In this document: positions 15,401 through 24,518 of the stretch, piece by piece
Layout: the number at the start of each line of letters is the position of its first letter
Position numbering within the stretch: the first letter of the stretch is position 1
Assembly (NCBI GenBank): GCA_018780035.1
Contig: JADMKE010000010.1
Coordinates: forward strand, 1-38,762
From: Candidatus Sericytochromatia bacterium
GTDB lineage: Bacteria; Cyanobacteriota; Sericytochromatia; UBA7694
Reading direction: 5' to 3'
Length of the DNA: 38,762 nucleotides
The notes under the pieces: model-generated
The model's database searches: none
What the model saw: only the letters and a program-made list of their open reading frames with translations
Told to the model about the DNA's origin: nothing
Made by a program: the position numbers and the translations under genes

Positions 15401-18400
15401 GATATCGAAACCGGGTACAATCTGGCCGTTGAACGTGGGGGTTTGGCCGTGGGCACCGCTGCCCGCATTGCCCGCAGCATGGCCCGCGATGGGGATATTG
15501 ACGGAGCCAAAAAACTGCTGGCCGAGGCCGTGGCCAAAGAAATTCAAAAGGCCGAAGCCGCTGAAAGTGCCTACCGCCAATTGCCTGCGCCCCAACAAGA
15601 ACAATACCGGGCGATTTTGCGCTCGACAGCATCAGCCGGCGAAAAGCAAGAGGCCCTGGAAGGGGTCTTTGGCTACAGCATCGGTGGCTCGGATGGATTG
15701 AATGCAAGCGCCAGCAAACAAGCGACTCAGGCGTTGGCTGTGGCTGATTCGACCCAAACCATGAAACGCGCCAATGCCCCTGGTTCAGATTATGACCAGG
15801 GCCGCAGCGCGACCAAAACCCAGGCCAAATTGAGCGAGTACAGCAGTGGGCTTAAGGCCCAAGGGGGCCCGGCAGCAGAGCGCATTGCCGCCCGCAGTGC
15901 TGCGAAACTTCAGCGCGACGAGGCCTATTGGAACGATCCCAAAATTGCCGTTATGGCGGCGATCACCGATGAAGCGCTGATGTTTGTCGCCACCATGGGC
16001 ATGTCGACAGCCTTGACTTTGGCCAAAGGCTCGGTCACGGGTATCAGCGCCGCTCGCCAAGCCCTGTCTGTGGTGCGGGCGGGACGCACCGCCTTAGAAG
16101 GCAACCGCGCGGGTCGCGCAATACTGACGGCAGGCCATTGGGTCAGCCGGGGCAACCAAAAATTCAGCTATGTATTGGCCCGCGCCGACTCTGCCGCGAT
16201 GGGCGTGAGCCCTTTGCTGGGGTATGGCTTTCGTGCCACGCGCAGCTTGACCCGCAATATAGTCATGGAAGAATTGCCCAAAGCGGCCTCCGAACTGGCC
16301 AAACAGTACGGCGACGCCGACGGCTGGCTGCAATGGGCGGTCGATACCACCTCCCGTTTTGCGGTCTCCAATCTGGGGGATATCAAGGGGCTGGAGAGCT
16401 TGCAAAACAGCACCTGGACCGTGTTTGAAACCATGGTCACACAAATGGCCCTGCCCGCCTATTACAAAAACGACCCCCAGGGTCTCAAAGACGCCCAGGA
16501 TCTGACCCATTATCTCTTGATGGGGGCCCAGACCGCCCACGGCATGGCCAAAATGCACAGCGATGCCAAGCTCAAGGGGCAATCTGAGGGCCTTGCCTTG
16601 ACCCAAGATCTCGCTCAGAAAGCCGGGCTCGAACTCGATCCCAAAATCCAAGCGCAGATTGTCAAAGAAGTGCACAGCTTTCAAGAGGGTCTGATGAACA
16701 ACAAAGATCTCAGCACCCCCGGCCATCACAGTGCGCTCGAAAAAAGCGTCAAATCCGCTGTGGCCTTTGACAAACTTCCGCCCGAAGCCCAGGCCAAGGT
16801 CGAGGCCAGCCTCAAAGACTTTTTACATCCCTATCAGGTTCACACCGCCACCCAGGTCAGCGGTGTGGCCAGTCTGCATCCCGAATTCAGCACCGCCGCT
16901 GAAGTGGCAGTCAAAACCCAGGACTTGGCCACCATGCTGCAAAAACAGGGACTGGCCCAAGATGCTGCTGAGGCACTCAAAATGGCACGGGGCCAAGTGG
17001 CGGGGCAATTGATCCAAAAATCGCCCCTGCATGTGGATGGCGACTTGCAAAACCTGCCCGAATTGGCCCAGAAAGAGGCCCAGCGCCTGCTCGATCTGGG
17101 GGCTGTTGATTCTCCCGCCCACGCCATGCTCTTGGTGCAACACCAATTGCGGCAATTGGCGATCGACACAGCCCCGCTGCTGCTGACCAACAAAGCCGAA
17201 GGCCAAGCCCAATTTATCAAGATCCAGGAACAACTGAAGGCCTTGGATGCCCTCTCCCCCGCTTTTGTACACAGCGCCTCTGCCCTGCCCAAAGAACTCG
17301 GCAGCCACGGCCAAGCGGTGCAAAAAATTGCGATGGAATTGTTGCACGATGCACCCGAAGGCGCTTTGCAAGCCCAACTCAGCCTGCGTGTCGAAAAATA
17401 CCTGCAAACGCAAAAGCTCTCGCCAGCAGAGGCCCAAATATTAACTCAAAAGCTCGTCAGCAGCTTGCTGCCTGCCTGGGGAGAACACCTGCTGCAACAA
17501 AGACAGCTCAAGGGTGAAATTCCCAGCGACAATCCCATCGCCCAACACGATGCCCATCTGCAGATCTTAAAGGGCTTCGGGTTGCACGAAGAGCAAGCAG
17601 GCCAACTGGCCCACGACCGCATGTTGGGACAATTGGAATCGGCCTGGCAGAGCGCTGCGCCGCCAGAGCAATCTGGCAAAGTCAAAGCGATCTTACATGA
17701 GGTCTTGGGCAAAGCAGGCAAACACCCCGAAGCCGATGCAGACACGCGCAAACAGTGGTTGGCAGAGACCCAAAAACAATTGGAAGGGCTGGGGATTCCC
17801 GCCAAAGAGGCCTCAGTCATGGCTGCCCGTTTGGTCTTGGATGGTATCGACTACGGCAAGCGTTTCCAGGGCACAGACAGCCTGCCCCGCACCCGCAGCA
17901 TGAACGCCTCTCTTGAGGAGGCCCTGCATCTGCCGCATCTGGAGTTGGCGGGCCAAAAGCTCACAGATTTAAACCAGCTCCGGGTCTTTTTACAGAGCCA
18001 CTTACAGAGCCCCAGCGGCGACAGTGCCACCCCGGCCCAGGACGCGGTGGTAATGCAGTTTTACGAAGCTGTCGGCGGCTGGGACCAAGTGCGCAAAATG
18101 GCCCAGTTCCTGCCCCCGGAGATCTTTGGCAAATTGCACCAGGCCCGCGATCGGCAGGTCGAAGCCTGCTGGGATCAGGTCCAGGCCAAAGCAAAAGAAT
18201 TGGGCTTGGAATTGGCCCCGCCTTATGTTGGCCGCGGCCCCAAAGATGCCGGTTATACCGGCGTCTACGCCGACGTGGATTTGGTGATCAAAGTGGTCAC
18301 ACCCGTGGTGATGAGCGAGCCCGCACGGGCCCAAGCCGAAATGCAATTGCTGGCCTTTGCCTTGGGCAATCTGGCCAAAATTACCCCCGCCTCGGGGCAT

Positions 18401-21112
18401 TTGCTCGATGTGAATATCTACACCTCGGCCCATTTCCTCGATGTCGATCTGGTCGGTCCGAACAAAGCCAGCCAAGTACCCGAAAAAGCACGGGAGGCCC
18501 AGGCCCTGAATGGCAAAAACATGGACTTTTACCAAATTCGCCAAGGCTTTGGCCCCGATCATGAAATGGCCTGGCGGGGCTTTCAAAAAGAGGCCTTGGC
18601 TGCCGCTGCTGCCCGCGACGCCAAACCCGGCTCAAAAGGCGGCGAAGTGGCTGAACTCAAACGCGGTTTTGAGTGGGCCGACAGCCAGTGGAAAAATTAC
18701 CACGAACAGGTCGATGCGAGGTATACACAGCTCAAGGCCGATCCCGAACACGCAGGCAAACGGCCGGAAGTGCTCGAAGAAATGGCCCGCACGGCCGTGC
18801 GCCAAGAAAGCGAAATCGCCGTGCAAAACTTCTTGGAGAAAAATCACCAATTATTGCAAGCGGACAGTCCCGAAGGGGCCTGGGCCCGCGTCGAATACGA
18901 CCGTTTGCAACAGGTCATGCGCTCCCGCTCACCGGAGGCCTATGCGGGCAATGCCGCTGTGCTCTGGGGCTCCAGCAACAAAGCCGCCCAGCAGGGTGTG
19001 ATCGACTCTTTTGCCAACAATCCCCTGGCCGCGCGCTCGGGACGCATCAGCCACGACCAGTATATTTTGCACTGGGCCGTGGAAATGGAAGGGGTCAAAG
19101 ACCTGGCCTCGCGCGCCTGGAAAGCGGGCAAATACGATTTGCGCGATCTGCTCTTTACCAATGCGGCCCTGGGTCAAAGCGTCTCTCTGGTCGAAAAAAT
19201 GCCCAATCCCGAATACCAATTGCACCAGGAGCGCAAACAAAAAGACCCGGGTTATGAGATTCCCCAAGATGTGCCCAAAGAGATCCCCATCAGCCGCATG
19301 GAAGCCGCAATTGACGAGGCCCGCCGCAATGCCCAGACCCCCGATCAGGCGCTCAAGATCTGGGCCAAACACTTTGGCTCAGTCGAAGGAGCTGAGAAGG
19401 CCATGGGTTCGTACCTCGACGTTTTGCGCATGACCGTGCTCGACAGCACGGGTCGCCACCTGGCCAGCCCCGTGCCCGGAGGAAGCCCCGTTCCGCCTGC
19501 GCCAAGTTCCGGCCCACAACCGCCGTCTGGTTCACAACCTCCGGCCTCTGCCCCCAAGTCGCCAGCCCCACCGACGTCGCCCCCCAAAGCTTCTCCTGCT
19601 GCTCCTCCTGCCGCTTCGGCGCAGGCCCCGGACGCGGGTCCGCCCTCGGTGCCACCAGTAACTCAGCCCCAAGGCAAGGCGCCAGCAGCCGCTGCGCCAC
19701 CCGAAGCGGCGGTTTCACCTCAACCTGCCGCCGCTCAAAGCGACGATGCCGCTGGGCCAGCCACTTTACCCACGGGCTCACCGGGCCTGGTTCACAGCGA
19801 TGATGCCGAGCCCCGCACCTTGCCGACGGGCTCGCCTGAATTGCTGGCCGCCCAAGCCAAGGCGGCAGGCCAGCCCGCCCAGGCAACACCGGTATCAACA
19901 CCTGCTCCCCGTGTGGCTGTGGTCTCGGCCCCACCTGCCGGGCAGCCGATCACGATCACAGCGGCCTCCGCACCCCAGGTCAAAACCTACCCCCTGACAG
20001 CCAAAGCCCCTACGCCCCTGAACCAATTCCCTGCCCCCCTGCAGGCCCGGTTTGAAGCCAGTGCCCAAGCAGAAGCAAAGGCGTTGGCAAAAGTCGAGCA
20101 AAGCCTGTCAGACCCAGCTCAACAAAAAGTGGTGCAAACAGCAGGCCCCGCCCTTTTGGCTGAGATCTTGCGCCAGAGCCCTGTCGCTGCAGCAGCCCAA
20201 GCAGACCTGCAGAGCTGGTTGCAAAGCCAACTCCAGCAAGCAGGTCTGCCCTCTGTTCAGGCCCAAGCCACTGCACAGGCCTTGCAGGAACAGGGAGCAA
20301 GCCTCTATCCCACCCAGGATCCGCTTTACCGCATCCGCGAACAGTTGGCGGTCGCTCAGCCCGCATTGATGCAGGCCTTGCAGCCCGAATACCTGGCCTC
20401 GGCAGAGCGGGTACAGACCCAATTGCAATCCCTGAGCCAGGGGCAACCGCTCTACGAAAGCCTGCCGACCCTCTCAGAATTGCTGGCCCGCGACAAAGCG
20501 GCCTGGACCGGCCCGCGGGAAAAAGCCGTGCTCTTTCAGACCTATGGCAAAAGTTATGCCGATGGCAAACAATTGGAAAAACACGGCGAAGACCTCAACA
20601 GCGCCGATTTTGCCTTTACCCCAGATAGCCATGAGCTGCCCGGTCAATTGCCCAATGTCAACGCTTGGGGCCAGGAAAAAGCCGGTGCGGTGGGGCAACG
20701 CCCCGCCAGTGATGGCTCTGAATCTCCCGCTCTGGTACAGGTGGCGGCCCAACTCAATTTGACCCTGCGTGGCATGGCCAGCGACCCTGCCACTGGCGAC
20801 GTGCGCCTGGCCCCCAATCAGGTCACGGGGGTGGCCCGCGATCTGGCCGATCAGATGAGCGCCGTCAATGTCGGCCAAAAGTCGATCTATTCAGACCAGC
20901 CCAGCACCGTCAAACAGACAGATATCGCCCCTGTCATGCTCGATGAAATGGCCATGCTGCGCGATTCAGAGGTCATCTATTTTGGCCTGACGGGCAAAGA
21001 AAGCCTCTATCCCAATGGCTACACCACCGCTGAACTGCTGACCGTGCTGAACACCCCCGAACTCCTAAAAAAGGTCGTCTTCTTTAAATTTGATCCCGAG
21101 AGTGAGCAGTAA
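12431..21112 (+). CDS. Giant uncharacterised Ala/Gln-rich protein, 2893 aa
   Basis: ATG 12431 is preferred over the in-frame TTG 12413 because AGAGGA (12417-12422) fits it. I recognise no family over the full length. A Pro/Ala N-terminus (1-50) precedes a long helical, probably coiled-coil region rich in Ala, Gln, Lys and Glu (about 200-1170). A hydrophobic stretch (MAAITDEALMFVATMGMSTA, about 1173-1195) comes next, then more helices to about 1900. A compact segment has GRGPKDAGYTGVYADVDLVI (about 1935-1955). A Trp/Tyr-rich globular part (2050-2330) and a Pro/Ala/Ser linker (about 2345-2540) lead to a C-terminal domain ending in KKVVFFKFD. There is no signal peptide. It may be a secreted effector, a scaffold or a polymorphic-toxin-like protein; all are guesses. 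The stop is 6 bp from a convergent gene. Confidence 0.8.
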   Translation: MLQGLPTSPQQALPLTAPPHGPNGQNAASPAVPAPLAGPAIELDLKDFTQDQLSASGQNLEVASIDANQLDFDKLSGQILKEVAKVEKLKPESTLLIRIGQEAIEIPTLRLDKTTLLNALKRHFQALQSPGHQAVAKDLQSSAQGILLQIRDNPAPASAALLGSAAQAATPAPVSAPLPSTGAEAFTLKTLEKEINQKIPTAVREKYGLNAESLAKWKETGTPPAGLGQLLQDFDQQHQSLFQPLLYAVSFGKAVNAARQKAGLMNADQVKTANLALDEMKGNASQKWEKHNAGAVRDTRKAADKALGEWQATDQAMQALKAKPSLTPAEQKQLDSLRSQAAGQKAKSEKAMATAQQTAMAMKEVRVYRVEVNGGAEAPLGMREKAAHALLDAASVEAQSGKQAVALQGGALTAEALPEGIIDSAQQLVAEAEKMLPEWQANQSVIDQRQEVLQSTRDLLKPVMDSVDQQKHLADRIAKLQSELKGLPKPSMSLPEHDARRAALTAELEALEAEQLETLRPDPLGSPTAPAEMKLLGQYGKNVAQLQATYAADIQLNNPIGGGSPAQQAKVEKASKASRDLHMEVAQYGQEGQEAALAEAKSRQGNSHYQQFGRMDLLQRVSAAEATIAKYADAKTPGQNQKLADAQKDLAAARQEMRDGEAQAQAGNVTPSSNFAVLRAKALAEALGLPPGPNPAQSLARSEEAAAVSRHSLLGAVMHDKGAWGAENGRFLQSRAQLQQRELDRSQGQAQLESSVNSDVERHYGEQKAELSGIQTQLKELPPGAERDKLLARQKELKDKVSAYEAGPLGMPGGPEWVNNARLDALTAGPVANIRALQTQQAENVKAMAALLAQNPNSDSLKKQAVATYLSAAATLPQHTPGASADHLLAALKVAQSLPDKDKASALALVRKEAISIYQAYVLNPHASAASATAALAAAVEKVVETGNQADESRSAWQELRRQSNPIELFKHHKAELELALEELQNRVSDDIETGYNLAVERGGLAVGTAARIARSMARDGDIDGAKKLLAEAVAKEIQKAEAAESAYRQLPAPQQEQYRAILRSTASAGEKQEALEGVFGYSIGGSDGLNASASKQATQALAVADSTQTMKRANAPGSDYDQGRSATKTQAKLSEYSSGLKAQGGPAAERIAARSAAKLQRDEAYWNDPKIAVMAAITDEALMFVATMGMSTALTLAKGSVTGISAARQALSVVRAGRTALEGNRAGRAILTAGHWVSRGNQKFSYVLARADSAAMGVSPLLGYGFRATRSLTRNIVMEELPKAASELAKQYGDADGWLQWAVDTTSRFAVSNLGDIKGLESLQNSTWTVFETMVTQMALPAYYKNDPQGLKDAQDLTHYLLMGAQTAHGMAKMHSDAKLKGQSEGLALTQDLAQKAGLELDPKIQAQIVKEVHSFQEGLMNNKDLSTPGHHSALEKSVKSAVAFDKLPPEAQAKVEASLKDFLHPYQVHTATQVSGVASLHPEFSTAAEVAVKTQDLATMLQKQGLAQDAAEALKMARGQVAGQLIQKSPLHVDGDLQNLPELAQKEAQRLLDLGAVDSPAHAMLLVQHQLRQLAIDTAPLLLTNKAEGQAQFIKIQEQLKALDALSPAFVHSASALPKELGSHGQAVQKIAMELLHDAPEGALQAQLSLRVEKYLQTQKLSPAEAQILTQKLVSSLLPAWGEHLLQQRQLKGEIPSDNPIAQHDAHLQILKGFGLHEEQAGQLAHDRMLGQLESAWQSAAPPEQSGKVKAILHEVLGKAGKHPEADADTRKQWLAETQKQLEGLGIPAKEASVMAARLVLDGIDYGKRFQGTDSLPRTRSMNASLEEALHLPHLELAGQKLTDLNQLRVFLQSHLQSPSGDSATPAQDAVVMQFYEAVGGWDQVRKMAQFLPPEIFGKLHQARDRQVEACWDQVQAKAKELGLELAPPYVGRGPKDAGYTGVYADVDLVIKVVTPVVMSEPARAQAEMQLLAFALGNLAKITPASGHLLDVNIYTSAHFLDVDLVGPNKASQVPEKAREAQALNGKNMDFYQIRQGFGPDHEMAWRGFQKEALAAAAARDAKPGSKGGEVAELKRGFEWADSQWKNYHEQVDARYTQLKADPEHAGKRPEVLEEMARTAVRQESEIAVQNFLEKNHQLLQADSPEGAWARVEYDRLQQVMRSRSPEAYAGNAAVLWGSSNKAAQQGVIDSFANNPLAARSGRISHDQYILHWAVEMEGVKDLASRAWKAGKYDLRDLLFTNAALGQSVSLVEKMPNPEYQLHQERKQKDPGYEIPQDVPKEIPISRMEAAIDEARRNAQTPDQALKIWAKHFGSVEGAEKAMGSYLDVLRMTVLDSTGRHLASPVPGGSPVPPAPSSGPQPPSGSQPPASAPKSPAPPTSPPKASPAAPPAASAQAPDAGPPSVPPVTQPQGKAPAAAAPPEAAVSPQPAAAQSDDAAGPATLPTGSPGLVHSDDAEPRTLPTGSPELLAAQAKAAGQPAQATPVSTPAPRVAVVSAPPAGQPITITAASAPQVKTYPLTAKAPTPLNQFPAPLQARFEASAQAEAKALAKVEQSLSDPAQQKVVQTAGPALLAEILRQSPVAAAAQADLQSWLQSQLQQAGLPSVQAQATAQALQEQGASLYPTQDPLYRIREQLAVAQPALMQALQPEYLASAERVQTQLQSLSQGQPLYESLPTLSELLARDKAAWTGPREKAVLFQTYGKSYADGKQLEKHGEDLNSADFAFTPDSHELPGQLPNVNAWGQEKAGAVGQRPASDGSESPALVQVAAQLNLTLRGMASDPATGDVRLAPNQVTGVARDLADQMSAVNVGQKSIYSDQPSTVKQTDIAPVMLDEMAMLRDSEVIYFGLTGKESLYPNGYTTAELLTVLNTPELLKKVVFFKFDPESEQ

Positions 21113-21118
21113 TACACA

Positions 21119-21727
21119 TCAAACTTTATACAATTCCCGAGGGAAAGCAGGCCGCTCCATATGGTTGGCCAGATAGCCCTGCAAACGGGGAAAATCTGCC
21201 AACAGATCCCAGAGGGTTGACCATTTGAGGACATAACAGAGCAAAATATCTGCCACCGAAAAACGGTCTCCGACCAAAACCGGTGTGATCAGTTTCTCGA
21301 GGGTCTGGCAATAGCTGTAAAAATCTTGTTTGGCCAAGGCGATCTCGGCACTGGAGCGGCTCGCTTCGGGATAGGTCCACAAATGCCTGACAATCCGATC
21401 CAGAGGCTGCTCAAAACTCGAAATCACAAAAGACAGCCACTGATCATGTAGAATCCTTTCGCGGCTCCCTGGCGCAGGGATCAGCGAATGGGCCTCGCCA
21501 TAATGATCGGCGAGATAACAACAAATTGCCGCTGACTCATAAAGTGTTAAATCCCCATCTTGCAAGACAGGCACACGCGAAAACGGTTGCAATTGTTGGT
21601 ATTCGGATTGAAAGTGTTCGCCTTTAGACAGCTGAATTTTAACAAATTCAAACGCCAGCCCCAATTCCTGCAAGGTCCAAACACAGCGAGCTGAACGGGT
21701 TTGACCAAAACCATAAAGTTTAATCAT
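21119..21727 (-). CDS. Glutathione S-transferase family protein, 202 aa
   Basis: The frame is open to 21793, but the conserved N-terminus MIKLYGFGQTRSARCVWTL starts at 21727, 13 bp after the preceding gene's stop. A thioredoxin-like N-domain (residues 1-80) has SRVPVLQDGDLTLYESAAI, the cis-Pro and glutathione-binding ES pair of GSTs. The C-domain is all helical and includes the conserved DRFSVADILLCYVL. The usual length for the family is 200-220 aa, so it appears complete. GSTs conjugate or reduce substrates with glutathione or act as thiol-dependent isomerases. It is last in a four-gene - strand operon. The exact substrate cannot be read from sequence. Confidence 0.88.
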   Translation of the reverse strand: MIKLYGFGQTRSARCVWTLQELGLAFEFVKIQLSKGEHFQSEYQQLQPFSRVPVLQDGDLTLYESAAICCYLADHYGEAHSLIPAPGSRERILHDQWLSFVISSFEQPLDRIVRHLWTYPEASRSSAEIALAKQDFYSYCQTLEKLITPVLVGDRFSVADILLCYVLKWSTLWDLLADFPRLQGYLANHMERPAFPRELYKV

Positions 21728-21740
21728 GGCTGTAGCCCCC

Positions 21741-22556
21741 CTATTGAGCGACAGGGGAGTGAATCTCGGCCAAACGCCGATCGCGCCAATCAATCAGCCA
21801 GCGGTATTCCGAACCAGGCCCCAACAGCGGCAGTTTGTCGTCGTTGTAAAGATGGGCCATCAGCGAAATATCTGCCAAGGTCAATTGATCACCGACCAAA
21901 TACTCGCGCTGCAACAGCGCTTTGATCCGTTCCAAGACCTCTTGGGCGCGTTTTTCAAGTGCGGGCAGATCAGCCGGACTGAGCTTTTGCACCTTTAAAT
22001 TGCGCCAGAGCATCAGCGGAATGATCTGGGCCTTGTAGCGGTCGAGACCCGCAATCCCCGTGCTCAGATTGGGATTGTCGATCAAGGGTTGAGGATTGAG
22101 GTAATTGTGCACATAAGTGGCTTTGCCCAAAGCAGGCTGAAAGCCTTCGTCGAGCCAGTCTTCGAGTAACAAGACCTGCTCTTTGAGGGCCGGATCCGCA
22201 GGAAAAAGCGAAGGTGAGGGAAAGGTTTCTTCGAGGTAGAGGGCAATGGCTGAAGAATCACAGATCACCTGATCGCCATGGCGCAAATACGGCACCTTGA
22301 CCTGCCCCGATTGGCGGCGGGAAAATTCCCTGTGAATCAGGGGGGTGATTTCCACAACCTGGTAGGGGATTTTTTTAAAGTCGAGAATGTGGCGCACTTT
22401 GACACAATAAGGTGAATAGTCAAATTGGTAGAGAATCAGGGTCTCTGGGCCGACATCGGGCACATTCGGGCCCATTTTGGCCAAGGTTTGTTTGAGCAGC
22501 CAGCCTGCCGCACTTGCGCCACTTAATACAGCTCCCAAAACAGCCAGTTTACGCAT
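21741..22556 (-). CDS. Membrane-anchored GST-like protein, 271 aa
   Basis: A short hydrophobic N-terminus (about residues 4-25) precedes a glutaredoxin/GST fold with YSPYCVKVRHILDFKKIPYQ. The single Cys in SPYC is in the thiol active-site position. KVPYLRHG and DSSAIALYLEE complete the glutathione-site pattern, and a helical C-domain has LVGDQLTLADISLMAHLY. The SPYC and N-terminal anchor recall prostaglandin E synthase 2-like and GST_N_3 proteins. AGGAG sits just before the ATG. It lies between the methyltransferase (40 bp) and the soluble GST (13 bp), so the two GST-like proteins are co-expressed. Possibly it handles thiols at the membrane surface. Confidence 0.8.
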   Translation of the reverse strand: MRKLAVLGAVLSGASAAGWLLKQTLAKMGPNVPDVGPETLILYQFDYSPYCVKVRHILDFKKIPYQVVEITPLIHREFSRRQSGQVKVPYLRHGDQVICDSSAIALYLEETFPSPSLFPADPALKEQVLLLEDWLDEGFQPALGKATYVHNYLNPQPLIDNPNLSTGIAGLDRYKAQIIPLMLWRNLKVQKLSPADLPALEKRAQEVLERIKALLQREYLVGDQLTLADISLMAHLYNDDKLPLLGPGSEYRWLIDWRDRRLAEIHSPVAQ

Positions 22557-22596
22557 CTTTTTGCTCCTCTTGTTCTCATTTACATCTCACTAAAAA

Positions 22597-23448
22597 TCAG
22601 GACCCCACTACACGGGCCGAGATACAATAGGCCCAATTGGCCAAATTCAGACCACTTTCACTGCGCCAGGGTTCAACAGCCTGCTCCAAGGCCTGATCAT
22701 ACTGCTGCCGTTCAACCAGTGACAGTCCCTGCAGGGCCTCTGCCAGTGCAGGCATCAGCGCTATACGCTCAGTTAAAAAGGCCTGGGCCGAAGCAAAAGG
22801 CAGCAAAACGGCCACTTTCTCGCTGGCCACAATGTCAAAGCCGGCATCCTGAATCAGCGACGCCAAATAGGCGCTATCGGAGAGGGTAAAGGGGCCAGGT
22901 CCCGAGCGGGGCAAAACAATTCCCAATTCTTGCTCCAGTACCCGCGTGGCCAAGTCGATCATGGGCACCTCTTCGGGGGGGCACCAAACTGCAGCAGCCA
23001 AGTGGCCGCCGGGCCTCAGCCAACGTTTGGCATTTTGCAAAGTGGCCACCGGGTCGAGACAAAACATCAAGCCCCAGCGTGAGACCAAGGCATCAAACGG
23101 AGGCTCTGCGCCCAAATCCAGGCTCTCAGCATCTTGGACATCAAAGCGCAAATTATTCAAACCAGCAGCCGTTGCCTCTTCTCGGGCCCAGGCGATCATC
23201 TGTGGCGATTGATCCACGGCCAGCACAAAACCCTCAGGGCCCACTTCACGGGCAAAACTCAAGGCTGGCTCACCCATGCCCGTGGCCAAATCCAAAACCC
23301 GTTGCCCCTGTGTAATCCCTGAGAAAGCCAGTAATTTTTCAGACACAGGCTGAGAAGCGGGTTTATACTGCCCCCACCAGGCTTTCCAACGGGGGGCCAT
23401 GTCTTCCCAATGGGCACGATTGTGGGCCCGATCTTCAACCAAACTCAT
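22597..23448 (-). CDS. Class I SAM-dependent methyltransferase
   Basis: The 283-aa protein has the Rossmann methyltransferase motifs: motif I VLDLATGMGEPAL (about 51-63), the acidic end of strand 2 in VLAVDQSPQMI, DVQDAESLDL, and motif IV around FDALVSRWGLMFCLDP. LRPGGHLAAAVW is also present. The layout is like UbiE/COQ5-type or methyltransferase-11/25 enzymes. The substrate is not evident. AAAGAGGTC precedes the ATG. It lies 28 bp after the sulfurtransferase gene and 40 bp before the GST-like gene, so the operon probably deals with sulfur compounds, electrophiles or thiol methylation. That role is inferred from neighbours only. Confidence 0.85.
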   Translation of the reverse strand: MSLVEDRAHNRAHWEDMAPRWKAWWGQYKPASQPVSEKLLAFSGITQGQRVLDLATGMGEPALSFAREVGPEGFVLAVDQSPQMIAWAREEATAAGLNNLRFDVQDAESLDLGAEPPFDALVSRWGLMFCLDPVATLQNAKRWLRPGGHLAAAVWCPPEEVPMIDLATRVLEQELGIVLPRSGPGPFTLSDSAYLASLIQDAGFDIVASEKVAVLLPFASAQAFLTERIALMPALAEALQGLSLVERQQYDQALEQAVEPWRSESGLNLANWAYCISARVVGS

Positions 23449-23476
23449 ACAAAAAGACCTCTTTCTTTTGGGTTAG

Positions 23477-24313
23477 TTAAGGTTGGGGGCCCGTGGCAAT
23501 TGGGTTATCCGGATAAGAAACCCAATCACTCCAAGAGCCGGGATAGAGCCGGCCCCGTTTAAATCCGGCCTCCGCCAAGGCAATCAGGGTGTGATTGGCG
23601 GTCACCCCCGAACCACAATAGACAATAATTTCTTGCTCTGGCGTCAGGCCCAAAGCCTGCATTTCTGAACGCAAAAGGTCTGGAGACTTAAACAACGGCC
23701 CCTGCAAGTTTTCGGCAAAGGGGCGGTTTAAGGCACCGGGAATATGGCCCGCACGGGCATCAAGGGGTTCAGTTTCTCCCCGGTAGCGCTCAGCACTGCG
23801 GGCATCCAACACCACCACATCGCGGGCGGGCGAGCGCAGTTCATCGACAGAAGCCAAAAACTGGGGCCTCAGATCTGGCTCAAAGTCTCCCAGCAGAAGA
23901 TCAGGTAACACGGTGCTAACGGGCAAGCCCGCAGAAAGCCAAGCCTGCCAGCCCCCATCCAAGAGCTGAACCTGCTCATGGCCCAGCCAACGCAAAAGGG
24001 CCCAGAGACGCCCGGCATACATATTGGCGGCATCGTCATAGATCAAGACCCGGCTCTGATTGGAAAGCCCCGCCCGGCGCAACGTGGTCAGAAGGGCCTG
24101 TAAATCGGGCCAGGGATGGCGGCCACCATGCTCTGCCAGTGGACCTGACAGATCGCGGTTCAAATCCAAATAGAGGGCACCGGGCAGGTGACTCTCGAGA
24201 TAGGCTTTTTCGCCATAATGGGGATCCGTCAAAGCAAAACGGGTATCCACAATCAGCCAATCTCCGCTTTGGAGTTGGGGATAAACATCTTCGGCAGAAA
24301 TCAAATACGACAT
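23477..24313 (-). CDS. Sulfurtransferase with tandem rhodanese domains (thiosulfate or 3-mercaptopyruvate type)
   Basis: The 278-aa protein has two rhodanese domains. The first (about 1-130) is the inactive partner with VLIYDDAANMYAGRLWALLRW. The second carries the active-site loop CGSGVTA with Cys 233. The CGSGVT loop is typical of 3-mercaptopyruvate sulfurtransferases, whereas thiosulfate enzymes more often have a CRKGVT-type loop, so I lean to the former. These enzymes move sulfane sulfur to cyanide or thiols. It is the first gene of the - strand operon, with AAAGAGG upstream of the start and a 273-bp divergent gap toward the lipoprotein operon. The family call is firm; substrate choice is moderate. 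Confidence 0.9.
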   Translation of the reverse strand: MSYLISAEDVYPQLQSGDWLIVDTRFALTDPHYGEKAYLESHLPGALYLDLNRDLSGPLAEHGGRHPWPDLQALLTTLRRAGLSNQSRVLIYDDAANMYAGRLWALLRWLGHEQVQLLDGGWQAWLSAGLPVSTVLPDLLLGDFEPDLRPQFLASVDELRSPARDVVVLDARSAERYRGETEPLDARAGHIPGALNRPFAENLQGPLFKSPDLLRSEMQALGLTPEQEIIVYCGSGVTANHTLIALAEAGFKRGRLYPGSWSDWVSYPDNPIATGPQP

Positions 24314-24518
24314 GTTTGAGCCTCTTTGTAAATAAGCCCCTGAGTTGAGACAAACTAAGCCAGTATAGCCTGTTCAGTTTCAAACGGAGGGGATTTAAGC
24401 AAAACAACAGAATTGTGTCAAAATCACCACACAAACAAAGCAAGAAAAAAGACCTGGAATGTTGACATCGTTTACTGTGAGCAAAACCACATCAAGAATG
24501 CAAGCTCGGCAATATTTC

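Noticed and set aside
19739..19850. LPTGS as a sortase sorting signal
   Set aside because: It is internal, occurs twice, and lacks the hydrophobic segment and basic tail; the cell type also looks diderm.
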